Shown: positions 6,148 through 14,656 of the stretch, one piece after another
How positions within the stretch are numbered: the stretch's first letter is position 1
Layout of the letters: each line of letters opens with the position of its first letter
NCBI GenBank assembly: GCA_036657595.1
Contig: JAVXFZ010000032.1
Location: 1 to 29,745, forward strand
DNA from: Odoribacter sp036657595
GTDB lineage: Bacteria > Bacteroidota > Bacteroidia > Bacteroidales > Marinifilaceae
DNA length: 29,745 nt
Reading direction: 5' to 3'
Translations under genes and position numbers: made by a program
The notes under the pieces: model-generated
Told to the model about the DNA's origin: nothing
Seen by the model: the letters and a program-made list of their open reading frames with translations, nothing else
Databases searched by the model: none

Positions 6148-7293
6148 ATGCGAAAAGAGATTGATGAAATTATAAGTTTATTGCTATCAGGAGAAAAGAT
6201 TACTTCTGAGGAGCAGTTATTTTTTGATCGGTGGTATGAAGAGAAAGGGAACAAAGAAAAGTATCAGGAATACTTGCGTATCCGTTCTATCCTATCCGTA
6301 TCTAAAATCAGCAAAGAAATAGAACAGCAAGAAGCTTGGGAGGAATTGAGCAAGCGGATCGGTCCACATCACAGATTAATGATCTGGCAAAGGTATGCTG
6401 CTGCTGTTGTTCTTCTGTTTTGTATTGGGATTTCATTTTTTATGCTGAATCCTTCACGAATAGAGGAAAGCGATCTTCCTTTGAGTCAATGTATCACACC
6501 GGGAAAAAAGCAAGCAACATTGACTCTTTCTAACGGGCAGCAAATCAGTCTTTCCGACAATTTGTCACAAATGACGGAAAAGAACGGAGCGGTGATTCAA
6601 AATACGGGGACACAATTGGTTTATCAGCCACAAGATAGTACGGAAGCATTGGTTTACAATACCATTACTGTTCCACGTGGTGGAGAATATATTTTGGCAT
6701 TATCCGATGGTTCAACGATTTGGATCAATTCGGAAAGTGAGATTACTTATCCGGTGGTTTTCAGCAAAACGAATCGGGAGATTCGGTTAAAAGGGGAAGC
6801 TTTTTTTGATATAAAACAAGACACGCTTCGCCCCTTTATCGTGCAGACCGATCAATTCAATATCCGGGTCACGGGCACACAATTCAATATCCGAACTTAC
6901 AGTAATGATATAGCGTCAGCCACTTTAGCCAAGGGAAGCATTCAATTGGAAAAGGATCATAAAATCACGCGGTTGCTTCCCGGACAGCAGGTTTCTTTGA
7001 TAAACAACCGAGTAAAAGTCCGTCAAGTCGATGTTGAGGAGATTATCGCTTGGAGGAATGAGGCATTTTGTTTTAAAGACCGCCCGTTAGAAAGCATTTT
7101 AAATGAAATCGCACGCTGGTATGATATAGAAATATTTTATCAAAACAATGAGATCCGAAATTATCATTTCACCGCGTGGTTTCGGCGTAGTTCGTCGATT
7201 GATGATATTATTCATATTTTAGAAAAAACCCAAAATATTAAATTAGAATTAAAAGGAAAAACATTAACAATCAAAACAATCAGCAACAATTAA
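6148..7293 (+). CDS. FecR-type anti-sigma factor / transmembrane signal transducer
   Basis: This 381-residue inner-membrane protein has a cytoplasmic sigma-binding part (1-75, including EEQLFFDRWYEEKGNKEKYQ), one membrane segment at about 80-100 (AAAVVLLFCIGISFFML), a FecR domain at about 173-270 (TVPRGGEYILALSDGSTIWI, then RLKGEAFFDI and FIVQTDQFNIRVTGTQFNI), and a DUF4974 domain at about 305-377 (FKDRPLESILNEIARWYDIE). It is expected to hold the ECF sigma factor until the SusC N-terminal STN domain signals through the periplasm. It is followed 78 bases later by susC, with two hairpins in the gap. Confidence 0.94.
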   Translation: MRKEIDEIISLLLSGEKITSEEQLFFDRWYEEKGNKEKYQEYLRIRSILSVSKISKEIEQQEAWEELSKRIGPHHRLMIWQRYAAAVVLLFCIGISFFMLNPSRIEESDLPLSQCITPGKKQATLTLSNGQQISLSDNLSQMTEKNGAVIQNTGTQLVYQPQDSTEALVYNTITVPRGGEYILALSDGSTIWINSESEITYPVVFSKTNREIRLKGEAFFDIKQDTLRPFIVQTDQFNIRVTGTQFNIRTYSNDIASATLAKGSIQLEKDHKITRLLPGQQVSLINNRVKVRQVDVEEIIAWRNEAFCFKDRPLESILNEIARWYDIEIFYQNNEIRNYHFTAWFRRSSSIDDIIHILEKTQNIKLELKGKTLTIKTISNN

Positions 7294-7295
7294 AA

Positions 7296-7345
7296 ACCGG
7301 AATGTACTCCCATACACTCCGGTCGACAAATTCCCAAAGTGGGAA
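7296..7345 (+). other. Two hairpins between fecR and susC
   Basis: ACCGGA (7296-7301) pairs with TCCGGT (7318-7323), with an inner TGTA/TACA. A second stem, TTCCCA (7331-7336) with TGGGAA (7340-7345), follows. Neither has a T-tract, so they are not clear terminators. They may mark a processing point or tune the ratio of fecR to susC mRNA. Confidence 0.5.
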
Positions 7346-7371
7346 AAAGTGAAACTATTAACAACAAAGTT

Positions 7372-10300
7372 ATGAATTTTTTATCAAAAAAATTAATCAA
7401 ACTAATGATTAAAATGAGATTCGTCTGTTTAGTCATGATTTTGAGCATTTCAAGCCTGCAAGCCAAGGTCTGGTCGCAGCAGGAACGGCTCAATCTGAAA
7501 TTAAATGATGTGAACATTGTACAGTTTTTTGATCTATTGCAGAAAAAAACTAATTTAAAGTTCGTGTTCAATCACGAAAATGTTCGACAGTATCGTGTAA
7601 ATGCCGATGTACAGAACAAAACCTTAACGGAAATTCTGGATCAAGTTTTTGCAGATAAACCATTGAAATACGAAATCACGAATGAACACGTGATTATCTT
7701 AAATGCTCCCGTTGGGCAAGTCCAAAATAAGGAGATGTTGAAAATCACGGGAACAGTGGTCGACGAAAGCGGAGTCGCACTACCGGGTGTCACTGTGTTG
7801 GTGAAGGGCACTACCATTGGTGCTGCCACGGATGTGGAGGGGCGGTTCAATTTACAAATTCCCCCGACAAGCACTTCTACACAATTGGTGTTTTCGTTTA
7901 TCGGAATGAAATCGAAAGAAGTGACTTTGATGAAAGGGAAGGAGAATTATAAAGTGGTGATGGAGGATGAAGCTCAAAAATTGGAAGATGTGGTGGTGAC
8001 GGGCTATTTCCAACGTAAGAAAGTCAGTCAGACCGGTTCGGAAGTAGTTGTTGATGGGGAAGAGTTGAAAAAAGTAGGTTCTTTAAATTTATTGCAAGCT
8101 ATTTCTTCATTTGATCCGGGTGTCCGCACCTTGGAAAACAATGAGTTTGGTAGTGACCCGAACCGTATGCCTGAAATCACGGTACGTGGTCAGAAAGGAT
8201 TTGATTTACGGGAAAATGCAGATGATTCACGTACGAATCCCAATGCACCGTTGTATGTAATGGACGGTATTGAAGTCAGCGCAACGGATGTCTATGATAT
8301 GGATATGAATCGGGTCTCTTCTTTTTCTATTTTGAAAGATGCATCAGCCACAGCTTTGTATGGTTCACGTGGTGCGAATGGAGTGATTGTCATTACGACC
8401 GTCCGCCCGCAAGCCGGAGAGATCAAAGTGACGTTGAATGCCAATTATAATATATCGGTTCCGGATTTGCGTTCTTACAATTTGATGGATGCACAAGAGA
8501 AATTAGAGTATGAACGATTGGCAGGAGTGTACACTCAAAAAAATGGGAATAAAGAAGAACAAACTTATTTGGATACCAAATATAATAATGTGTTGGCGGA
8601 GATCGAACGGGGTGTCGATACGTATTGGCTTTCTCAGCCCGTACAGACCTCAGTGAATCAACGTTACAGTGCTTATTTAGAGGGTGGCGACTTGAATTTT
8701 CGTTACGGTATTAATTTGAAATATGATAACGATAAAGGGGTTATGATTGATTCCGGTCGAGAGAAATATGGGATAAACGTATATTTCAGTTATGACATTG
8801 CTCAAAAATTAATTGTCCGCAATGATTTGAGCATAGATGATGTGAAAGCGAGCAATTCTTCTTACGGTTCTTTTTCAGAGTATGCACGGATGAATCCCTA
8901 CGAGAGGTTGCACGATCAAGAAACAGGCGCATTGATTCAAGAATATGAAACGAACGGCACAGTGATCAGAAATCCGTTGTTCAATTCAACCTTGCCCAAT
9001 AGCGATTTTGAAAAATATACTCAGTTCAGAGATAATCTGCAATTGCAATGGTGGCCGACGAAACATATCAATTTAAATGGAAATCTTGCCATCACGAAAA
9101 AATTGACTCGGGAAGAAGCTTACTCTTCAGCACAATCAACGACATTCAGTAATATTACAAATCCTGCTGAGAAAGGAAGTTATGTAATTTCAAATGGTTC
9201 GGATATTAATCTGGAAGGGAAGATTATGGCAAACTATGCCCATTTGTTTTTTGAAAAGTTGTCATTCAATCTCGGTGTGGGCAGCGAGTTGTCAACCAGT
9301 CATTCACAATCGGACGGCTATACGGCAACGGGATTTGTCAATGATAAGTTAACTTATCCGTCATACGCACAGCAATTCAAGAAAAACGGAACACCTTCCG
9401 GTCGATTCGATAAAGGGAAGTCTATCGGTTTCTTGGGAAACCTCAACGTAGGCTGGGACAATCGGTATATTGCCGACTTTTCTTTCCGTACGGATGGTTC
9501 GAGCCGTTTTGGTCGGGATCAACGTTTTGCACCGTTTTGGTCCGTTGGTTTTGCGTGGAATGTCGAACGTGAAAAATTTTGGACAGGCAGCGGAAATATG
9601 AAGGTTCGCGGTTCGGTGGGTAGCACCGGTTCTACTAATTTTTCTGCCGATCAAGCGATGACTCGTTTCATTTATGATTCCGATTCTGAATATAACGGTG
9701 TTTATGGAGCCGTGATTTCAGCCTACGGAAATTCGGCATTAAGATGGCAGAGTGTGTTGAAATACAATATCGGTGTGGATATGACTGTTTGGCGGAATAT
9801 TATCACGTTAAATTTAGATGCTTATCTGGAACGGACGGAAAATTTGTTGTTGAATGTTGACGTTGCCCCTTCGAGCGGTTTCACTTCCTATACAGAAAAT
9901 ATGGGTTCGTTGGACAATAAAGGTTTTGAAGCGCGTTTGCGGGTGAATTTGATTAATGACCGGGATCGGGATTTAAATTGGAATGTGTCATTGAGTGCCA
10001 CTCACGAAAAAGATGAGATCCGGAAACTTTCCAATGCAATGAAAGCAATGAATGAGGAAGCATTGAAATTAGACAATAATAAAGGCATAAAGACTTATCG
10101 TATGTATGAAGTAGGACGTTCACAAAATGCTTTGATGGTTGTCAAATCATTAGGTATAGATCCTGCCACCGGTAATGAGATTTATCAGAAACTTGACGGT
10201 ACGTTGACGTTTGATTATGACCCGAATGATAAGGTGGAGGTTGGTAATACGAATCCAAAGATAAACGGTTATATGAATACGAATCTGAATTGGAAAGGTA

Positions 10301-10704
10301 TCAATTTGTATTTAGCCTTTATGTATGAATACGGATCAAAGGCTTACAATAACACATTGGCAACAAAAGTAGAGGGTGCAAATCCGAAATATAATGCGGA
10401 TAAACGTGTGTTATACGATCGTTGGAAAAAACCGGGCGACATTGCTATGTTCCGACGGATTGACGATCAAACATCTGTTTATCAATCCACGCGTTTGATT
10501 CAAAAGAATAATTTTATTCGAATGTCCAGTCTTTCTCTTTCTTATGATTTACCACGAGAAATGTTACGAAAGACATTTATAGAACGGTGTAAGTTTAGTT
10601 TCTCTATGACGGATTTATTCCGCGCCTCTACGATTAAACAGGAACGAGGCACTTCTTATCCGTTTGCTTGGAGCTATTCATTGGGCGCAAATCTAACTTT
10701 CTAA
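7372..10704 (+). CDS. SusC/RagA-like TonB-dependent outer-membrane transporter with STN domain
   Basis: This protein of 1110 residues has a signal peptide (about 1-36, ending near LQAKVWSQ), an STN domain (about 45-110, typical of transporters that signal to FecR), a carboxypeptidase-D regulatory-like domain (about 124-197, ITGTVVDESGVALPGVTVLV), a plug with LEDVVVTGYF near 204-213, PLYVMDGIEV and ILKDASATALYGSRGANGVI, and a beta-barrel ending in aromatic residues (LGANLTF). ATG 7372 is chosen over 7339 because it starts a normal signal peptide. It forms the barrel for which the next gene encodes the SusD lid. The substrate cannot be read from the sequence. The 10-base gap to susD indicates co-transcription. 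Confidence 0.96.
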   Translation: MNFLSKKLIKLMIKMRFVCLVMILSISSLQAKVWSQQERLNLKLNDVNIVQFFDLLQKKTNLKFVFNHENVRQYRVNADVQNKTLTEILDQVFADKPLKYEITNEHVIILNAPVGQVQNKEMLKITGTVVDESGVALPGVTVLVKGTTIGAATDVEGRFNLQIPPTSTSTQLVFSFIGMKSKEVTLMKGKENYKVVMEDEAQKLEDVVVTGYFQRKKVSQTGSEVVVDGEELKKVGSLNLLQAISSFDPGVRTLENNEFGSDPNRMPEITVRGQKGFDLRENADDSRTNPNAPLYVMDGIEVSATDVYDMDMNRVSSFSILKDASATALYGSRGANGVIVITTVRPQAGEIKVTLNANYNISVPDLRSYNLMDAQEKLEYERLAGVYTQKNGNKEEQTYLDTKYNNVLAEIERGVDTYWLSQPVQTSVNQRYSAYLEGGDLNFRYGINLKYDNDKGVMIDSGREKYGINVYFSYDIAQKLIVRNDLSIDDVKASNSSYGSFSEYARMNPYERLHDQETGALIQEYETNGTVIRNPLFNSTLPNSDFEKYTQFRDNLQLQWWPTKHINLNGNLAITKKLTREEAYSSAQSTTFSNITNPAEKGSYVISNGSDINLEGKIMANYAHLFFEKLSFNLGVGSELSTSHSQSDGYTATGFVNDKLTYPSYAQQFKKNGTPSGRFDKGKSIGFLGNLNVGWDNRYIADFSFRTDGSSRFGRDQRFAPFWSVGFAWNVEREKFWTGSGNMKVRGSVGSTGSTNFSADQAMTRFIYDSDSEYNGVYGAVISAYGNSALRWQSVLKYNIGVDMTVWRNIITLNLDAYLERTENLLLNVDVAPSSGFTSYTENMGSLDNKGFEARLRVNLINDRDRDLNWNVSLSATHEKDEIRKLSNAMKAMNEEALKLDNNKGIKTYRMYEVGRSQNALMVVKSLGIDPATGNEIYQKLDGTLTFDYDPNDKVEVGNTNPKINGYMNTNLNWKGINLYLAFMYEYGSKAYNNTLATKVEGANPKYNADKRVLYDRWKKPGDIAMFRRIDDQTSVYQSTRLIQKNNFIRMSSLSLSYDLPREMLRKTFIERCKFSFSMTDLFRASTIKQERGTSYPFAWSYSLGANLTF

Positions 10705-10714
10705 AATCTGAGAT

Positions 10715-12157
10715 ATGAAAACAAAACTATATATTTCCCTTTTTCTTCTTTTTTCGCTTTCCGGCTGTAATAATTGGCTGGATGTGGAATTGGACAATAA
10801 AGTGGACGATAATAAATTATTCAGCACAACAGACGGATTTAAAGAAGCGTTGGCAGGTGTGTACAGTGAATTGGCAAAACCTATGATGTATGGGAAATCT
10901 ATGACGATGGAATATACTGATCTTCTTGCCCGCTATTATTTATACAACAGTGTACAGGATAAATATGAATATTGGAAAGACTATAATTATGTCAATAGCA
11001 GTTCAAAAGGAGTTATTTCCGGCTATTGGAATAATTTGTATTCAAATATTTCTCAAGTCAATTGTATATTGGAATGGGCGGATAAAAACAGTGGTGTGTT
11101 GAGCGAAACGGACCGTAATCAAATCCGAGGAGAGGCTTTGGCTTTACGGGCTTATCTTCATTTTGATTTGTATCGGATGTTTTCGCCGGACGCAAAACGT
11201 TCACCCAAAGCAAACGGCATCCCTTACAATAAGGAATTCGGGGTTTCTTTACCTCCGATGTACAGTGTGGAAGAAGTGATGCAACTCATCATCAATGATC
11301 TGAAAGAAGCGGAAATTTGTTTGGCAAATGATCCGATTATAGGAGTGATTCCTTATGCGATTACCACTTCAACAAATGACGGCGAAATAGTAGATGCAGC
11401 AGCAAAAGACAAAGCAGACCAATATGTAGCCAGAATGAATCTGTATAGCGTAAAAGCGATGTTGGCAAGGGTCTATCAGGCAAGAGGCGAATATACCAAT
11501 GCTATCACGAAAGCAAAAGAGGTGATTGAGAGTAAAAAATTCCGTCTATTGGATTTTAAAAGCATTGACCAAAGTGAGAAGACCGTGGATTTGCTATTTT
11601 CTGATGAATTGATTTTTGGGCTGAGAAATAAAAAGATCAACACTTACAGTCAAGTATTACACAAAGATAATACTTCACACGGGGCGACCCAACTCACCCC
11701 ACTCCCTTTTGCTAATGTATCTTCTATGTACGAAAGCAATAATGATGATGCGCGGTATGCCAAATGGTTCAATCTCGGGAAATTGATAAAATTTATGCCG
11801 GACAGTGCCTCCGTTTATCCTCAAAAGATGCCTATGATCAAGCTTTCCGAGATGTATCTGCTGATAACAGAATGTCTGTTCAGTAGTGATCCGACGACAG
11901 CCTTGCAATATATCAATGAATTACGGGATCATCGTATCCGTAATAATGCCCACTGGACTTATCTGACGAAAGAATATATTTACGAAGAGATGCGGCGTGA
12001 GTATGTCGGAGAAGGTCAGTTATGGTATGTCTATAAACGAAATAATCTGAAGTTGCCGGGCGACGGAGTAAACGGAGAGATCGAACCGAGTGACCTAATT
12101 TTTGTATTTCCCTTACCGGATGCAGAGATAGAGGATGGGCATCGGACACAACGATAG
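10715..12157 (+). CDS. SusD/RagB-like outer-membrane nutrient-binding lipoprotein
   Basis: This 480-residue lipoprotein has signal sequence MKTKLYISLFLLFSLSGC with lipid-modified Cys18. NWLDVELDNKVDDNKLFSTT, EALAGVYSELA and the helix pattern ALALRAYLHFDLYRMF are hallmarks of the TPR-like SusD fold. KSEMYLLITE-type residues (PMIKLSEMYLLITECL) and the C-terminal YVGEGQLWYVYKR also match. It caps the SusC barrel and binds the ligand at the surface. It is at the short end for the family, as in many SusD proteins of peptide-type or small-ligand systems. Confidence 0.94.
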   Translation: MKTKLYISLFLLFSLSGCNNWLDVELDNKVDDNKLFSTTDGFKEALAGVYSELAKPMMYGKSMTMEYTDLLARYYLYNSVQDKYEYWKDYNYVNSSSKGVISGYWNNLYSNISQVNCILEWADKNSGVLSETDRNQIRGEALALRAYLHFDLYRMFSPDAKRSPKANGIPYNKEFGVSLPPMYSVEEVMQLIINDLKEAEICLANDPIIGVIPYAITTSTNDGEIVDAAAKDKADQYVARMNLYSVKAMLARVYQARGEYTNAITKAKEVIESKKFRLLDFKSIDQSEKTVDLLFSDELIFGLRNKKINTYSQVLHKDNTSHGATQLTPLPFANVSSMYESNNDDARYAKWFNLGKLIKFMPDSASVYPQKMPMIKLSEMYLLITECLFSSDPTTALQYINELRDHRIRNNAHWTYLTKEYIYEEMRREYVGEGQLWYVYKRNNLKLPGDGVNGEIEPSDLIFVFPLPDAEIEDGHRTQR

Positions 12158-12187
12158 AAGATCAGAGAATAGAGGTAATAATTAAAA

Positions 12188-12958
12188 ATGAAAAAGATGA
12201 AAAAATTCATTTATACACTGATTTTGGGCTATTTGGCATTTTCGCTGACCGGCTGCGACCAAGATATTGATCATCCTTATACAGGAAAAGATCGTATTCA
12301 ATTTAAATGTTTTACATTCAATGACAAAACACAGGTCAGAACTTATAGCGATTCACTGACATTTTCGTTTGGTTTGATCGCTGACAGTATCACCATTGAT
12401 ACGGCTAAAGTGGTGGTCGAATATATGGGGAAAACTTCCGATCGTGAACGCATCTATTATGTGTCGGTGGTGACCGATTCAACAACCGCCGTAGCAGGTG
12501 TCCACTACGATGCTATCAAGAGGGAACAAAAGTTTCGTCCCAAAAAATTAACCGACACGCTAAAGATTGCGATTCACCGTGAAAATTTAAGTGATGATTA
12601 CAGTAAGAAAGAAAATATCCGTTTAGACTTGCAATTGGAAGCCAGCGAAGATTTTGATTTGGGGTTGGAAAAAGGGTTAAAAAAGAAAATAAAACTGAAT
12701 AATTATCTTTCAGAACCAACTTGGTGGGAAAAAAATTATTTCGGATACTTAGGATTTTACCACCCTAAAAAATGGAAAATCTTGATGTCATTTAATGATA
12801 AATTTACCAATCAAACCTATTGTCCTTATAATTATAATAATGATGGACGTACTTTCGTAGACGGTTTAACAAATTATTTGGAAAAGGTGCCAACGTATGA
12901 CGACAATACGGGCTATCGGATTTACATAAACAAGCTGGAAGCTCCTGATAAAGAATAA
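12188..12958 (+). CDS. DUF4843-type surface lipoprotein
   Basis: This 256-residue lipoprotein has signal sequence ending AFSLTGC (Cys23). The body has alternating strands of an Ig-like kind: TFSFGLIADSITIDTAKVVV, then YMGKTSDRERIYYVSVV, AVAGVHYDAIKREQKF and LTDTLKIAIHRENLSDDY. The pattern of v-V-Y-G-----R-Y-V-V---T-A-aG-HYD and t--I-v-R--L fits DUF4843, a Bacteroidota family encoded after susD genes. Its likely place is the outer-membrane surface as an accessory of the SusCD complex. Function beyond that is unknown. It starts 30 bases after susD and ends 23 bases before the preferred start of the next gene. Confidence 0.8.
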   Translation: MKKMKKFIYTLILGYLAFSLTGCDQDIDHPYTGKDRIQFKCFTFNDKTQVRTYSDSLTFSFGLIADSITIDTAKVVVEYMGKTSDRERIYYVSVVTDSTTAVAGVHYDAIKREQKFRPKKLTDTLKIAIHRENLSDDYSKKENIRLDLQLEASEDFDLGLEKGLKKKIKLNNYLSEPTWWEKNYFGYLGFYHPKKWKILMSFNDKFTNQTYCPYNYNNDGRTFVDGLTNYLEKVPTYDDNTGYRIYINKLEAPDKE

Positions 12959-12981
12959 TACAGATGAAAAATAACGGAAAT

Positions 12982-14646
12982 ATGAAAAAAATAAGCTTAC
13001 TATCCATTTTATTTGTAGCAGGAATTTTTTCAGCTTGTTACGATGATTTAGGTAATTACGGTTATCACGAAATCAATGAGATTGAAGTAGACAGCATCCG
13101 AAGCAGCTATAATTGCGATACGGACGACAGTTTGTGTATTTATCCGATTATCAAAGGGACAGAATACAGTGATACTTCCCGTTTTTCTTATGAATGGGAA
13201 ATAGGAAGTGAAAAAGTGGCAACGACGCACGATTTAAATATTATTATCAATATGCTGCCGGGTTATAAATTTGCCCGCTACATCGTCAAAGACAAAGAGA
13301 CGAAGGTTAAAAAATATTATACTTTCAATGTCAATGTCAGCTCCTCGACAGCCGGCGATTTGCTGATGATACTCAGTAAATATCAGGGACAGGCGGAATT
13401 GTCGTATTTACGGTTAGACAAAGAGGCAAACTGGGCAGTAAATTATTATCAGGAACGGTTTAATGAAGCATTAGGAACAAATCCTCAGCAATTGAGTATT
13501 TGTTATACCCAAATGTCTAAGCCTTATCCATTTGTCACGAATTACGGACGGATTATGGTATTGGCAGACGATCAAATCCGTTTAATAGACAAGCGAACAT
13601 TAATGCCGGACACGATCACTCCTTATTTGACCAGTGAAGCTTATACCGGATTGGCCTCTTATCCGAAACCGGATATATCAACCTATACTCCGCAATTTAT
13701 TGAAGAAGTGATATCGGGATGGCGCGTACAAACGCTGTACAATACAACTTATTACAATAATTATATTATGGAGATTTCTAACGGACGATTGTATTCAGCT
13801 GTTTTAAGTAATTTTGGAAATAGGTATAGCTATGACCGTAAAACAGTTTATGACAATGGTTCGCTATCTCCCTTTGGTTATTGGGATGATATGAGTAATA
13901 CGGAAAGTTACGGCACCAACAAACTCCTTTCTTATGAAGCAGGGGATTTTATCCTATTCGATCAAATCAATCATCGTTTCTTATATGGAGATGCCTATGG
14001 CGGTTTGTATAAGATTGGGGAAGAAGATGTGAAAGCCTTTCCGGCATACGACAAATTGTTGTGGGGATCAGCCACCAATAGTGCCAACAACACCAGTTTG
14101 GCTGTATTGAGTAATGGGACTAATTGTCAATTGGTATTGTTGCAGGCAGGCAAGGATAGTAAAGGGAACAATACGAAAAAATTAGTCGGAGATATAGCAG
14201 CAGGAAGTGTCGTCAACGCACAGACAAAATTTTATATGCTGCGCTATAACGAAAATTTGTTTTTTGTGACCGGCAATAAATTATATCGTTATAACATCCT
14301 GAACATCAATGCAGGTATCGCTCCCGGTGAAAAAGATGTGGTGTTAAAACTTTCTGATTACGGATATGATGCAGAAGCAATGATCACCTCGTTGTGTGTA
14401 TCCAGAAGCGAAAAAACATTGCTATTAGGTGTCTCCCGTTACGGAACGGACAGTGAAGGAGCCGGTGAAGAAGCCAAGGGTGATATTCTTTGGTTCGATC
14501 TGAATGCAACTACCCTACAAGTGACTTATCGGGAAAATAAGTCTACCAAAGGTGTGTCGGGCATTCCGGTGGAAGTGAAAATTAAGTATCAAACACATTG
14601 GCGAGACGGAAAGAATTTGAAAGATGAGTTAGTTGATAATATTTAA
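12982..14646 (+). CDS. PKD-like family surface lipoprotein
   Basis: This 554-residue lipoprotein has signal MKKISLLSILFVAGIFSAC with Cys19. An ATG six codons earlier (12964) is in frame, but the later ATG gives a standard signal peptide. After YDDLGNYGYHEINEIEV come PKD-like strands (FSYEWEIGSEKVATTHDLNI, then GYKFARYIVKDKETKVKKYY), followed by a long C-terminal region of repeated short strands that could be a propeller-like fold (YGGLYKIGEEDVKAFP, LFFVTGNKLYRYN, GDILWFDLNATTLQVTY). The family is commonly encoded with DUF4843 genes in SusCD loci. It has no catalytic motif I recognise, so a ligand-binding role is likely. Confidence 0.78.
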   Translation: MKKISLLSILFVAGIFSACYDDLGNYGYHEINEIEVDSIRSSYNCDTDDSLCIYPIIKGTEYSDTSRFSYEWEIGSEKVATTHDLNIIINMLPGYKFARYIVKDKETKVKKYYTFNVNVSSSTAGDLLMILSKYQGQAELSYLRLDKEANWAVNYYQERFNEALGTNPQQLSICYTQMSKPYPFVTNYGRIMVLADDQIRLIDKRTLMPDTITPYLTSEAYTGLASYPKPDISTYTPQFIEEVISGWRVQTLYNTTYYNNYIMEISNGRLYSAVLSNFGNRYSYDRKTVYDNGSLSPFGYWDDMSNTESYGTNKLLSYEAGDFILFDQINHRFLYGDAYGGLYKIGEEDVKAFPAYDKLLWGSATNSANNTSLAVLSNGTNCQLVLLQAGKDSKGNNTKKLVGDIAAGSVVNAQTKFYMLRYNENLFFVTGNKLYRYNILNINAGIAPGEKDVVLKLSDYGYDAEAMITSLCVSRSEKTLLLGVSRYGTDSEGAGEEAKGDILWFDLNATTLQVTYRENKSTKGVSGIPVEVKIKYQTHWRDGKNLKDELVDNI

Positions 14647-14656
14647 AATATTGGTT

